Origin: Tilletiopsis washingtonensis
Lineage: Eukaryota > Basidiomycota > Exobasidiomycetes > Entylomatales
Direction of reading: 5' to 3'
Length of the DNA stretch: 64,000 bases
Assembly: GCF_003144115.1 (NCBI RefSeq)
Contig: NW_020312015.1
Coordinates: 1-64,000, forward strand
Shown: in pieces, positions 22,738-33,914 of the stretch
Layout: each line of letters starts with the position of its first letter
Numbering within the stretch: position 1 is the first letter of the stretch
Translations under genes and position numbers: made by a program
Notes under the pieces: generated by a model
Told to the model about the DNA's origin: nothing
The model's input: only the letters and a program-made list of their open reading frames with translations
Database searches by the model: none

Positions 22738-25342
22738 ATGCCCTCGCCCGCCGCCGACGAGCGCACCGCCGCCGCATCGCCGTCGCCGCCGCCGGCCGGC
22801 GAGCGCGCCGCCTCGTCGGCGCCCTCGGCGTCGCGCAGCAGCACGCGCTCCGCCGCACGCAGCACCGCACGCCGCAGCGAGCGCAGCCGCTCGCAGCGCC
22901 GCCGCGACGACGACGCCGCGCTGCGCCCCAAGCGCGAGGAGGGCGCCGACGACGGCGACGCGGCGCGCGCACCCTCGCCCGCCGACGTCAAGCCCGCCGG
23001 CGCGGCCACCAGCGACGCCGACGCCGCCAGCACCGGCTCGGGCGCCGGCAGCTCGCCGCCGCCCGCCGCCGCGCCGCAGACGTCCGACAAGCACCGCCAG
23101 CGCAGCGTGTCGACGTTCAAGGAGCTCGCGTCGCTGGGCCTGCGCGCGCTCGGCGACGGCGAGGAGGAGCCGCTGCTGCCGCGCCGCAGCCGCCGCGTGC
23201 TGAGCCCCGCACGCCGCGGCAGCGACGAGAGCGGCAGCGACGGCGACGAGGAGCACGACGCCGCCGCCGAGGCGCGCGACGACGACGAAGACGATGACGA
23301 CGACGAGCGGCAGGCGTGGGACGGCGAGGAGGGCGGCGAGGGCGAGACACGCTGCGTGTGCGGCAGCCAGGGTGCGTCGGCCATCCCTCGCCGGCAGCGA
23401 GAGCACAGCCACTGACACCTTGTCCCCAGATGAGAACGTCGGCCTCATGATCCAGTGCGACTCGTGCAAGTGCTGGCAGCACTGCATCTGTATGGGCATG
23501 CACACCGAGGACGAGTGCCCCGACGTGTACTTCTGCGAGCAGTGCCGGCCGGAGCTGCACCTGCCGCTGCTGCGCTCGCTCGGCGTGCTGCCGCCGGCGC
23601 GCTCGCACAAGAAGGGCGCCGCGCGCGTCTCGGGCAAGAACCCGGGCCGCGACGCCAAGAAGGACCTGCGCGAGGCCAAGGACGCCGTGCTGCTCCTCGC
23701 CGCCGACAACGAGCGGCGCCGCAAGGCGGGCCAGGAGGTGCTGACGGGCTGGAGCGTGGCGCAGAACCCAGCGCTGGCGGCATTGGCGCCGGGCCTCGGC
23801 GGCAGTGCGCACGGCTCGCCGCCGGGCGCCGGGCGCGCCTCGCCGCCGTCGCCGCCGCCGACGCGCTCGCACCGGCGCCAGTCGAGCGAGGCGGCGGCGC
23901 GCCACGCCCGCAGCCAGAGCCGCGACGACGACAAGAGCGGCGGGCGCCACAGCCCCAAGCGGCGCAGCACGATGAACAGCCGCGACAGCGCCTACGGCTG
24001 GGAGCCCATCCCGCCCGGCCTGCTCAACGACGACGACGAGCGTGACGAGCCGGCAATGCGGGCGAAGCGGAAACGCGGCGATGGGTGAGTGGCAGTTGAA
24101 TTGCGGCAACAGTGCTGCCTCAGCGCCAGTGCCGCCGCCTCCAGGATCCGCGCACTCACTGAAGCACATCGCAGGTCTCCTACCCGCTCGGCGTCGCCAG
24201 AGCAACGAGCGCCCGAGAAACGGAGGCGCGGTCATCAGGACGAGGACGCCTCGCCGGCTTTGTCAAGTAAGGACGTCCGGCGCGGCGCTCGGCGAGATGC
24301 CGTCAGCGAGGCAGACGGGACGGAGCGCGCGGGCAGCGAGGACAGCATGGCGGGCCCGAGCGAGAGCGCTGGCGCATCTGCCTCGGCAGCCACCGGCGCA
24401 GGCTCGAGTGCGTCGAAGAAGAGCGGCAAGAAGAAGGGCGGCGAGGGCGGTGCGACGTCGGCGCCGGCCAAGCATCCGAACCAGTACACCTACCGCAACA
24501 AGGAGCGGCCCGGGGCCGCCGGTGCAGCGGCAAGCGGCAGCGCCTCGGCCGCCGGCGCATCGGTGCAGCCATCGGGCGGCGAGTCGCCCAGCCCCAGCCC
24601 GTCCAAGCCGCGGCAGCCCGAGGGAGCGGCGGCGCGGCGAGGCGCAGCCTCGCTGCGCGTCGAGGCGTCTGCGTCGCGCAACAGCACGCCCACGCCGCAC
24701 ACGGAGAGCTCGGGGCGCGCCAACAACCCCGGCTCGGCGTATGGCCTGCCCGACCACCTGGCGCACCTCTTCCCGCTGCTCGCCGACGCGAGCCTCGAGC
24801 CGCTGGAGCTGCACCCGCCGGCGGCGAGCAAGGTGCCGCTGCGCCCCGTGCGCAACGGCGGCGACGGCGACGACGAGGCGCCGCTCGTCGAGGCCGTGCC
24901 GTACACGACGACGACGGTGAGCGAGGCGCGCACCAAGATCCGCTTCCCAGCCAAGCGCATGACGCTGGGCGAGATGCGCAAGCGCGTGCGGCACATCGGC
25001 GAGTACGTGGCGCGCGCCCAGCTCGAGGCCGTCGAGCGGGCCCGGCGCATGCGCCTGCTCGGCATCGACATGACGCCGACGGCGCCGGACGAGGAGATGC
25101 GCGACGCAGCGGCGCCCGACGGTGCCAATGGCGCAGCAGCCGAAGACAAGGCCGAGGGTGACGGCGATGGCGACAAGACGGCGGCAGCGGTTGCAACACC
25201 CACCGCCGATGCCCCACTCGACGCTGCGCCTGCGCGCCGCGGCAGTGCGACGCCGCAGAGCATGCGCCTGGCCGAGGAGCTGAGCCGCGAGCTGGCGTCG
25301 TTCACGCAGCGCTTCGGTGCAGCGCCGGGCGTGGCGGCGTAG
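22738..25342 (+). CDS. CTI6: PHD-finger protein Cti6, Rpd3L-type histone deacetylase complex subunit
   Basis: Encodes 818 residues after introns 23372-23429 and 24085-24174. The single PHD finger is assembled across the first intron: [21 protein letters not shown], then CWQHCICMG and [10 protein letters not shown], giving the full C4HC3 set. It is followed by the Cti6-type extension [11 protein letters not shown] basic, Ser/Pro-rich middle with SRSR-like stretches leads to a conserved C-terminal block ([20 protein letters not shown], then EYVARAQLE) that recurs at the C-terminus of fungal Cti6 proteins. In yeast Cti6 reads H3K4 methylation for the Rpd3L complex and links it to SAGA at some promoters. 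The acidic run of Asp/Glu just before the PHD (about residues 170-200) is long. The N-terminal 190 residues are low complexity and give no function. Confidence 0.85.
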
Positions 25343-25648
25343 TGCTGCTGCTGTGTGTGTCTGCTGTGCGCTGTCTGCTGCTGCTGTCCTGCAAATGTAT
25401 CTGTACTGTGCTGCCTGTGCGTGTGAGCTCGACGCGCCGTCCAGCGAGCGCGATGCGGGGAACGAGGCGCGAGGCGCGGGACGTGGAGGCGCCACGCGGC
25501 ATGCGCGAGGCATGCGGGCGGCAGCAGCAGCTGCTTCTGGTGTTGCGTGCGCATTGCATGCACAGGCCAACGCATCCTTCGCGCTTCCTGCCTCCGCTCC
25601 ACCACACCCTCGCCGCACCTGGCTCGCTTCGCTTGTCGCCGCGCCGCC
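25343..25648 (+). promoter_or_regulatory. CTI6 3' end and ALG7 upstream region
   Basis: 306 bp between two genes on the same strand. It starts with a CTG-rich patch after the CTI6 stop and ends in a C-rich leader before the ALG7 ATG. No other feature seen. Confidence 0.45.
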
Positions 25649-27413
25649 ATGCCGTCGGCCGCGCTGCTGCTCTGGGCGCCGCTGCCGCTGCTCGCGCTGC
25701 CCGCCGTGGCGGCGCTGCCCGGCCTGGCGCCGACGCTGCTGCTGCTGCCCGCCGCCTTCCACGCCACGTCGCACGCCGTCGCCGCCTGCCGCGCCACGCT
25801 CCTGGCGCGCGGCTTTGCCGGGCGCGACCTGCTCAAGCCGCACCGCCCCGAGCTTGTGTGAGTGCGGCGGCTGGGCGTGTGGGCGGGCGTCGTAGCGCTG
25901 ACATGTGCCGCCAGGCCCGAGTCGGCCGGACTGCCGGCGGCGGCGACGTACGTGCTGCTGCTCTTCTGCTTCATCCCCTTCAAGTATGCGCGCTCCGACG
26001 TGCACGACCTCGAGGCGCGTGCCGACGGCGCCTGGCAGGGGCAGATTGGTGGCCGCTCGGGCTTCCCGCACCACGAGGTGAGCTGCAGGCCGAGCGTGCT
26101 TGCGAGCATGGCGCTTCGAGACAGGAGGGCTCCGTCAGAGCGCTCACGCCGCCCGCACAGCTCTCGCTTTACCTCTGCGCACTGCTCTCCATCCTCTCGT
26201 CTGTGCTGCTCGGCTGGCTCGACGACATCTTCGACATCCGCTGGCGCCTCAAAATGCCAATCCCACTCGTCGCGAGCCTGCCGATGCTCGTCGTCTACCA
26301 CGCCGGCGGCGGCGGCACCAGCGTCGTTGTGCCTGGCTGGCCGGGCTTCCTGCGCGAGCTTCTCGGCCGCGTCATTGATCTTGGTGAGTGTACGCTTGGC
26401 GTGGCACACGCAGTCTCGCATCTCAACGCCGCACACGTCCGGCAGGGCCGCTCTACTACGTCTTCATCTCGATGCTCTCCACCTTCTCGGTGCACAGCAT
26501 CAACATCCTTGCCGGCATCAACGGCGTTGAGGTGGGGCAGGCCGTCGTCATTGCGGCCAGCCTGTGCGTCAACTCGGCCATGTACCTCGACCCGCGCGCC
26601 GGCGAGCCGGGCTCGTGGGCGAGCAAGGAGCTGCGCGACCGCCACCTCTTCAGCCTCAGCCTGCTGGTGCCGTTCTGCGGCTGTGCGCTTGGCCTGCTGC
26701 GCTGGAACCGGTGAGGCAGCATGTGGCCGTCTGCGTGCTGCTCACAGGGCTGACACCCAGCACAGCTTTCCCTCGCGCGTCTTCGTCGGCGACACGTGGT
26801 GCTACTTTGCCGGACAGGTGCTGGCGTGCGCCGGCGTGCTGGGCCACTTCAGCAAGACGCTGCTGCTCTTCTTCATTCCGCAAGTCTTCAACTTCCTGCT
26901 CAGCTGCCCGCAGCTCTTCGGCATCGTGCCGTGCCCGCGCCACCGCGTGCCCAAGTGAGTATGCGCCCAGTGGCCAAGCATGTGCGCTGCGGCTGACGCA
27001 CGGCAAACAGGGTGCACGCCTCGAGCCTCGCCCTGTATCCCTCGCGCGCTTTACTGAAAGACGCCAAGCCGTCAGCCAAGCTGTCAGCGCTGCGGCGGCC
27101 CATCCTGGAGCTCCTGCAGGCGCTGCGCCTCGTGCAGCTGGAATACGACAAGCGCGGGGCCATCACCAGCACGACGAACCTGACGCTCATCAACGCGCTC
27201 CTCGTCTTCGCGGGCGTGCGCGGCCCGCCTTCGCTGCCTGCCGACAGCGCAGACGGCGAGGGAAAGGAGGCCGCCGCAGATGCAGCTCCCAGCGGCCCGC
27301 GCATCACCGAGCCGACGCTGTGGGGCCTTGTCATGGGCACGCAGATCGCCGGCAGCCTGCTCGCCTTTACGGTGCGCTACTGGCTCGCCGGCGTCGTCTT
27401 TCCCGTCCAGTAG
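25649..27413 (+). CDS. ALG7: UDP-GlcNAc:dolichyl-phosphate GlcNAc-1-phosphate transferase Alg7
   Basis: Multi-pass ER membrane enzyme that makes GlcNAc-PP-dolichol, the first step of N-glycan precursor synthesis and the target of tunicamycin. The 483-residue product has about ten hydrophobic segments. Family signatures appear in order: the cytosolic loop [34 protein letters not shown] (the Asp-rich magnesium site), [39 protein letters not shown], the [20 protein letters not shown] segment, and the late PCPRHRVP loop. Introns 25858-25914, 26078-26160, 26384-26445, 26711-26765 and 26955-27010 keep frame throughout. The first residues form a hydrophobic segment without a cleavable-signal look. 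It converges with AOS1, stops 51 bp apart. Confidence 0.95.
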
Positions 27414-27464
27414 AGTTGTCATCCGCCCAGACAGATGCTCAATAGAGGTGTATTTTGCCCGGCC

Positions 27465-28990
27465 CTAGGCGGGTGCTGCCACGGCCGCAGCTGGGATGAC
27501 GTCGCTCGGAGGCGTGCCGATGTCGTGCACCGGGCCCTTGCCTGAGAGACGGACGTCAGCTTCGCTTGATAGACGAGCCCTCGCAGCGACTCACCCGCCA
27601 GGCCGTCCAGCTGGAACCAGTTGCACAGCGGCTCTTCCCGCCCGCCGAGCGCGTTGAGAATGTCCTGCGCCAGCACGCCGCCGATGATGGCACATGTGGG
27701 TGAGAAGTCGCCGTGTGTCGTCTGACTCCGCAGGAAGGATCTGCGAGGGCCACGTCAGCCAGCGCCGGCGGAGCCGCTCGAGCTGCTCACGTGAAGAAGG
27801 ACACCTCATCGGGCTCGCCGCCTGCTGTGAGCACGCTCGACGGCACGCCGGCTGCGTCGAGGATCGTGAGGCAGGTCTTGTGCAGCTCTTCCGGTGATGG
27901 CGGCTGCTCGGATGAGCCGCTTGGCCGCGACGTGTGCTCCCACAGCGCTGTGTAGTGCGTCAGCGGCGGCTGCATGCCCCCGCGCTGCACGCGACTCACC
28001 CCACGTCGCAAAGACACCCGGGCTCATGCGCTTGCCCTTCTTGCCCTTCCACTTTGTGCGCAGTGCCTCCTGCAGCGTGACAAAGGCCTGCCGCTTCTTG
28101 ATCTGCACCTTCTCGGGCTGCGCCGACGTCGCCTCGGCAGGCGCAGCGGCCGCAGCGGCAGCAGCTGTGGGATCGGCGCTGCTGCTGGTGGTGGCCGCCA
28201 GCGGCGCAGGCGCGGCCGATGTCGAGGCGACGGGCCGCTCGACGATGTACTCATGGCGCGGCCCGAGGTCCGAGAAGATGTAGCCGCCGAAGCCCTGTGC
28301 CGCAGACACGTAGTATTTGAGCGAGAGCGTGCGGCAGAGGTCGTTGAGCTGGATCTGTGGACAGGGTGGAGGTGAGCAAGGGGCGCTGCGAGGGCGACGC
28401 AGCCACGCACAAGACGGGTGCGGTCGTGTGCCAGCTCGGCAGAGACGACGAGCACGGCGACGCCGAGCTCGGCCAGGCGCGCCGCGACGTCCTCGTGCGC
28501 GCCCTCGAGCAGCGGGCCGTGCAGCACGTCGACCTTGACGAGCGGATTGAGCGCCTGGACGCGCGGCAGCGCACAGGCGGCACGCTGCGGAGAGCAAGTC
28601 AGTGTTACTCTGCGGGGCTGCCGGTTGCGCTACAGCGTGTGCGTCTGGCCTCCGCGCCCACTCACGGCGTTGCCCACGTCGTCCTCGCGCCAGAAGAAGC
28701 CGGCCTCGAGATCGCCCGGCTGCACGGGCGCGTCGTCGAGCAGGCTGACGCGCCCGACGCCGGCGAGGACGATGTTCTTGAGCGCCTCGGTCGCGACGCC
28801 GCCGAGGCCGGCGAGGAGGATGTGGGAGCGGCGCATGCGGTTCTGCGCCTCCAGGCCCCAGAGGCGGATCTGGCGGTCGTAGAGCGCGGCCTCGGCTGGG
28901 GGCGGCGTGAGCAATGTAGACGGTGTCGGTGCAGCACGGCGACGCACCCTCGTCGACGTCGCCGCCGGTGTGTGTGGGTGCGGCTGCCAT
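27465..28990 (-). CDS. AOS1: SUMO-activating enzyme subunit 1 (Aos1)
   Basis: Adenylation-partner half of the SUMO E1; it pairs with Uba2, which carries the catalytic cysteine. The 388-residue product begins MAAAPTHTGGDVDE and goes straight into YDRQIRLWGLEAQNRMR. Next comes the Rossmann start HILLAGLGGVATEALKNIVL, then SLLDDAPVQPGDL and DVGNA. Later blocks are LNPLVKVDVLHG, LSLKYYVSAAQGFGGYIFSDLG and GDFSPTCAIIGGVLAQDILNAL. An Ala/Ser-rich insertion (about residues 190-225) sits between the two halves. Introns: 28896-28947, 28585-28665, 28355-28410, 27948-27999, 27726-27790 and 27542-27594. The fourth intron was placed using its CTGAC branch site, joining FATW to ALWEH. The fifth uses a GAG acceptor, the weakest boundary in the gene. 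It is head-to-head with the Derlin gene. Confidence 0.92.
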
Positions 28991-29214
28991 GCTTGCGGCG
29001 AGTGTGGTGGGTGTGCGGCAGGCGCGAAGGCGAGGCGAGGGCGAGGCGGCGCCTCATCATCAGCCGGCGGCGCGCCGCGGCGCACAACGTGGAGGCCGCC
29101 GCTGCATCTCGTGCGGGAGGCGCTGCTGCCATGCCGCCGCATCGACCTCCTTCTGGCCGCACCCAGGCCATCACTCACACCACCACCCACCAGCACCCGG
29201 CCTCTCTCGCCGCC
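28991..29214. promoter_or_regulatory. Short bidirectional promoter AOS1/DER1
   Basis: Only 224 bp separate the two start codons, so both genes must share one nucleosome-free region. No TATA-like element is apparent. Confidence 0.5.
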
Positions 29215-30018
29215 ATGGACCTCGACGGCCTGCCGCCCATCACGCGCCTCTGGGCCGGCAGCGCCCTCGCCCTCGCCGTCGCCGAGCACGTCGCCCTCGT
29301 GTCGCCCTACCAGCTCTTCTTCTCGCCGCGCCTCGTCTTTGCCCGCGCCCAGCTGCACCGCCTCGCCACCTGCTTCCTCTACTTTGGCCCGCTCGGCGTC
29401 GACTTTCTCTTCCACCTCTTCTTCTTCCTGCGCTACAGCCGCATGCTTGAGGAGAGCCACTTTGCCGGGCGCCGCGCCGACTTTGTCTGGCTGCTCCTCG
29501 TCGCCAGCGCCGCGCTGCTGGCGCTGGCGCCGCTGGCCACGCTGCCGTTCCTCGGCAGCCCGCTGGCCTTTGTGCTCGTGTACGTGTGGAGCCGCTGGAA
29601 CCGGCACGTGCGCCTCAGCCTCTTTGGCGTGCTCGTCATCTCGGCGCCGTACCTGCCGTGGAGCCTCGTGGCGTTCAGCTGGCTCATCAACGGCAGCCCC
29701 AAGGCGGCCGTCGGCGACATCCTCGGTGTCGCCATCGGGCATCTGTGTGAGTGCGCGGGCGGTGCAGCTCGGCAGCGGTAGCAGTGTGGTCCGAGCTGCA
29801 GCCACGGCGGCAGTGCAGCGTCGCAGCTCCAACACTGACCCCCTCGCAGACTACTTCCTCGTCGACGTCTGGCCGCGCGAGGTGCGCAGCGGCGGCCGCA
29901 ACTGGCTGGCCACGCCGACGCTCTTGTGCGTGCTCCACACACCCGCTGCGCACGCTTTCCGCTCACAGCTCTCCTCTGCAGTGCACGCCTCATCGACGGG
30001 CCCCGCCGCGATGACTAG
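29215..30018 (+). CDS. DER1: Derlin, ER-associated degradation membrane protein
   Basis: Rhomboid-like pseudoprotease of the ER membrane that helps retrotranslocate misfolded proteins. The 214-residue product shows the Derlin layout: PPITRLWAGSALALAV, a YQLFFSPRLVFARAQLHRL segment with the family's conserved tryptophan region replaced by HRLAT, the FLYFGPLGVDFLFHLFFFLRYSR transmembrane block, WSRWNRHVRLSLFG, and a late GHLYYFLVDVWP. About six hydrophobic segments are visible. Introns 29747-29849 and 29926-29981 fit; the last exon gives LFARLIDGPRRDD. The catalytic Ser-His dyad of active rhomboids is absent, as expected. Whether it is a Der1 or Dfm1 orthologue is not decided: no SHP-box (F-x-G-x-G) is seen in the short tail, which favours Der1. 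Confidence 0.9.
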
Positions 30019-30139
30019 CGCCCGTCTCCCCGTCACCCGTCTCTGCCGCGCCATCTGTACTTCTAGCTCATCACATGCCATCCGCACCACATCTCGCTGC
30101 ATCACACGCCTCGGCGTGGGTATCTTGCATTGCGCATGC

Positions 30140-30803
30140 TCACGCCTCGTCGTCGCTGTCGCCGGCGGGCCGCTTGAAGGCGATGCTGGCGCCCTCGGCG
30201 GCGCGCGCGATCTTGCGCCGCTTGCCCTCGCGCTCCTCGTCCTCGCCATCGGCCGCCGCCGCCGCATCCCCAGCCGCTGCGCCCTCGGCCTTCTTCTCGC
30301 CGCCCGCTGCGCCTGCGCCGCCCTTTGCGCGTGCCTTCTTCTTGTCGCGCTTCGCCCGGTTCTTGAGCGTCTTGGCGTCTGTGCTGGCCGCCAGCTCGGC
30401 CTGCCGCTTGGCAAATGCCGCCGTCTCTTCCTCCTGCACGCAGACGTGTGTCAGCTAATGTGGTCGCGGCATACGCGCTGCAGACGCCTGCGCTGCTCAC
30501 CTTCTTCGCCTTGTCCTCCATGAGCTTGACGCGCTCGTACTCGCGCCGGCGCGCGTGCTTGTAGACGTGGAACTCGCCGCTGCCGGCGCCGGCGCTGGAG
30601 CCCGAGACATTCTTGATCATGTCGCGCGGCGCACGCAGCTCCTTCTCCTTGGGTGGGCCGGGCAGGCGCACGGCGCGCTCGGGATTGGCGAGCAGGCGGG
30701 CGACGGCGGCGGCCTGCACCTCCTGCGGCGTCTGCGGGCGCGGCGTGCGCGACGGGCCGGCAGCGGCCGCGTCGGCGGCGGCGGCGGCGGGAGAGTCGGC
30801 CAT
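30140..30803 (-). CDS. PRKRIP1-like spliceosomal protein (DUF1168)
   Basis: Encodes 198 residues with one intron (30434-30500). The conserved core is LPGPPKEKELRAPRDMI, then GSGEFHVYKHARRREYERVKLMEDKAKK. This is the PRKRIP1/DUF1168 signature; the human protein clamps the U2/U6 helix in the catalytic spliceosome as a long helix. The C-terminal part is highly charged and helical (FAKRQAELAASTDAKTLKNR, KRDKKKARAK) with an Ala-rich linker and acidic end (SDDEA). The N-terminal 30 residues are Ala-rich and variable. Retaining this factor fits a genome with many introns per gene. The start is the first ATG; no upstream in-frame ATG gives a better fit. Confidence 0.88.
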
Positions 30804-31158
30804 GCTGTGCGGCGCGAAGAGTGCCGTGTGCGAGCGAGGCGTGTGGTGGAGCAGAGGCAAGGAGCAGGAGCGCTGCGCGGTCCTGGGCTGCCGCGCGACC
30901 GACGAGGCGGCGTGGGAGCGCCGCCTGCGCTGCCCGCCGTCAGGAGCCGCGCCGGCCGCTTTGCCTCTCGCTCCCACAGCCGCCGCCGCGCCGTCAATCA
31001 GCAGCCATCGGGCCGGCCCACACGCAAGCCGCAAGCATGCTGATGATGGGCACCGTCAGCGCACACTCGCCGCCGCCGTGGAGCAGCCGGCTGGCAGACG
31101 GCGTGAGGCACGCACTCGCAGCGCCGGCCGCGCCTGCCTCTCCACCACACGCAGCACC
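30804..31158. promoter_or_regulatory. Divergent promoter between the PRKRIP1-like and DNA methyltransferase genes
   Basis: 355 bp between opposite start codons. I see no extra exon here that could supply the RFTS domain missing from the methyltransferase, and no repeat. Confidence 0.45.
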
Positions 31159-33914
31159 ATGGACAGCTCCTCCTCGCCCGAGCCGCCGAGCGGGCCCGCC
31201 AGCCGCGCTGTCGTGACGCCGCTCGTCGCCGCCGTGCTGGCCCGCTGCAACACGGCGCCGCACCTCTACACGACGCTGCCCGCCGGCGCTCCGGCGCTGC
31301 GCCGCGCCGCCTTTGCCGTGCGCCGCATCGAGGACCGCATCGCCCTCGGCCACGTCGTCAAGCTCGTGCAGAACGCCCATGGCGGCGCGCTGAGCGAGTA
31401 CGCGCTCGTCAGCAGCATCGTCGACGCCGACGAGCCCGGCATGCCCGCGCGCATCTCCGGCCCTGTGCTCGTCGGCCAGGAGCGCACGCCGCTCGCGCCC
31501 GTCGGCCCGCTCGACGAGCTCTTCCGCACGGCGCGCGTCTGGCATGGCCGGGCGTCGTCGGAGCACATCAGCGGCCTCGTCGAGGGCGCGCGCCTGCGCT
31601 TTGCGTGAGTCTGTCTCCGTGGTCATAGTCTCGGCGCCGCTCACACCGATGCAGCTACGACGAACAGACGTGTGCGCTCGTGCCGCTCGACAATGCAGTG
31701 GCCTCGCCCGAGATCGAGCTGCACGAGCACGACTTCGTCTACATCGACGCGCCGCTGCCGTCTGCAGACGCCGGCGAGGTGCTCGTCCACGCGCCGTGGC
31801 GCATCGCGCAGATCCGCAAGCTCAGCCGCAGCGGCGCGCACAAGGTGCAGCTCTTCGACCGCACCGCCGCCGTTGATGGCTTCGAGGACGAGCAGCTGCT
31901 GAGCAAGGGCGCCAAGCAGGTGCTGCCGTCGGCGGCGTACATCCGCGGCAAGTGCTGGGTCGAAAGTGCGCGCAGCATGAAGGAGCGCGACCGTCTGCGT
32001 GGCCTGCCCGACGTCTTCTACGTCGCCGGCGACGTCAAGCAGTGCATGCGCTGCCGCGACGAGCGCGAGAAGCGCCAGCACATCGAGAGGCGTCTGAAGA
32101 AGCATCGGCTCAAGGCGCTCGATCTATTTGCCGGCGCTGGCGGGCTCAGCACTGGCGCCGTGCTCAGCGGGCTTGCCAAGTGCAAATGGGCCAACGACTT
32201 CGACTCCAGCGCCGCTGCAACGTTCTCGTCGCTGCACAACAAGGTCATCATTGACACACGCGACTGCAACGTGGTGCTGCGCGACATCATCGAGGGCCGC
32301 GCGCCGCCGCACATGCCTGATCCCGCAGAGGGCCTCGTCGACGTGATCACGGCGGGCCCGCCCTGCCAGGGCGAGTGCTTTCCTCTTCTCGCACTCGTCT
32401 GCATGGCTGACCCACTCGCAGGCTTCTCGCGCGCCAATATGGCCACGAACAACAAGTCGAGGCCGATGGATCCGCGCAACATGCTCGTCGCCACGACGCT
32501 CGCCTTCATCGACGTCTACCGGCCGCGCTTCGTCGTTCTCGAGAACGTCGGAGGCCTCGTGGATCCCGCAAATGGCAAGCTCGGTGAGTGGCGCACACCT
32601 GCCGCATCTGCTGCGTATGCTCACTCGTCGAGTCAGGCGACGTCGACGTCTCGCAGGGCTTCCTGAAGATGATCTTGACGAGCTTTTGCGAGATGGGCTA
32701 CGGCGTGCGAGCGGTGAGCATCAGACAGGGAAGCTGCGCTCATGCGTGCTCACTCTCCTTGCCCAGCATATTGCTCAGGCGGTCGAGTACGGCGTAGCAC
32801 AGTCTCGTCCGCGCATCATCTTCCTTGCCGCACGGAGCGGCGAGCCGCTGCCCGACTTTCCGCTCCAGACGCATGCCGGCTTCAAGAAGGCAACGCCCAA
32901 GCAGTTCAAGGTCGAGGGCTGTGACGCGCGCATCACAACCTGCCGCTGCGTCAACGGCGCGCCGCTGCCCGCAGTCACAGCCGGCGCAGTGCTCAGCGAC
33001 CTGCCAATGTTTGACTGGATGAGCAGCTGCGAGCAGAGACCTTGCGCTGCGGCGCTGAGCATCACACAGGCCGATCCGCACGTCATCTATCCCGACAAGA
33101 ATGACGAGCACGACCGCTGGCGTCGTGAGCGAGCCAAGATCATCCCGTCGTTTGAGGTGCCCAAGCGCGGCGAGAGCGACGTCGACCGCATTGGCCCGCA
33201 GAGCCCGTGCGCCTACCGCTGCCAGCCTCGCACGTCGCACCAGCTCGCGCTCCGACAGCTCGTCCCGGGCTCGGCGATCAGCAGCAGCGCGTACAAGCAG
33301 CAAGTTACGCAGCATCAGACGACGGTGCTCTCGCTCGACGCCTCGGAGCGCGTGTGCAACGTCAAGCTTGCGCCCAACGCCAACTACGACACGTGGCCGC
33401 CGTCGAAGCCGAAGCTTGCCTCATGGGGCTACAGCTCTCTTGCCGCGGCGTCCGCTCGCAAGAACTCGGCCTATCCGAAGGCGTATCTCCGTGCGGACCC
33501 CGCCGGCGCGCTGCAGATCTCGATGGCGCGCATGGATCCCGGCTCGAAGAGCGGCGGGAACCTGCACTGGGACCAGTACCGCCTGCTGACCGTGCGCGAG
33601 GTCGCCCGTGCTCAGTGCGTGCGCCGTGCGCTCGACTTACGCGGCGAAGCTGACCATCGCTGCGCAGAGGTTTCCCGGACGGCGTGCACTTTGCGACGGA
33701 GCACGGCTTTGGCGATGCGATCCGTCAGGTCGGCAGTGAGTCCTGGCGCGGAGGTGGCATGGGATAGCACGCTGACGCTGCTGCAGATGCTGTGCCCGTG
33801 CCTCTTGCGCGGGCAGTCTTCCGGTCTATCCTGCGAGCGCTCGTGGACCGAGAGCTTGCGACAGAAGATGAGGGAGAGACGGCATCGGCGAAGCGGCGGC
33901 GCGTGGATGAATGA
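31159..33914 (+). CDS. Cytosine-5 DNA methyltransferase with BAH domain (DNMT1/DIM-2-like)
   Basis: Nuclear enzyme methylating C5 of cytosine in DNA using SAM. The 814-residue product has a BAH-like domain at about residues 170-260 (HEHDFVYIDAPL, WRIAQIRKL). A possible C-x2-C ends the linker (CMRCRDEREKRQH). The catalytic domain follows: motif I KALDLFAGAGGLSTG, motif IV GPPCQ|GFSRAN with the catalytic Cys, motif VI FVVLENVGG, motif VIII EYGVAQSRPRIIF, motif IX YRLLTVREVARAQGFPD and motif X RQVGNAVPVPLARA. All key residues are present. Introns: 31605-31654, 32371-32421, 32584-32636, 32714-32766, 33615-33667 and 33736-33786. The second begins with GC instead of GT and splits motif IV. No replication-foci (RFTS) or SNF2 domain is present, so it is shorter than typical basidiomycete DNMT1 and is not DNMT5. 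Subfamily remains open. Confidence 0.9.
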
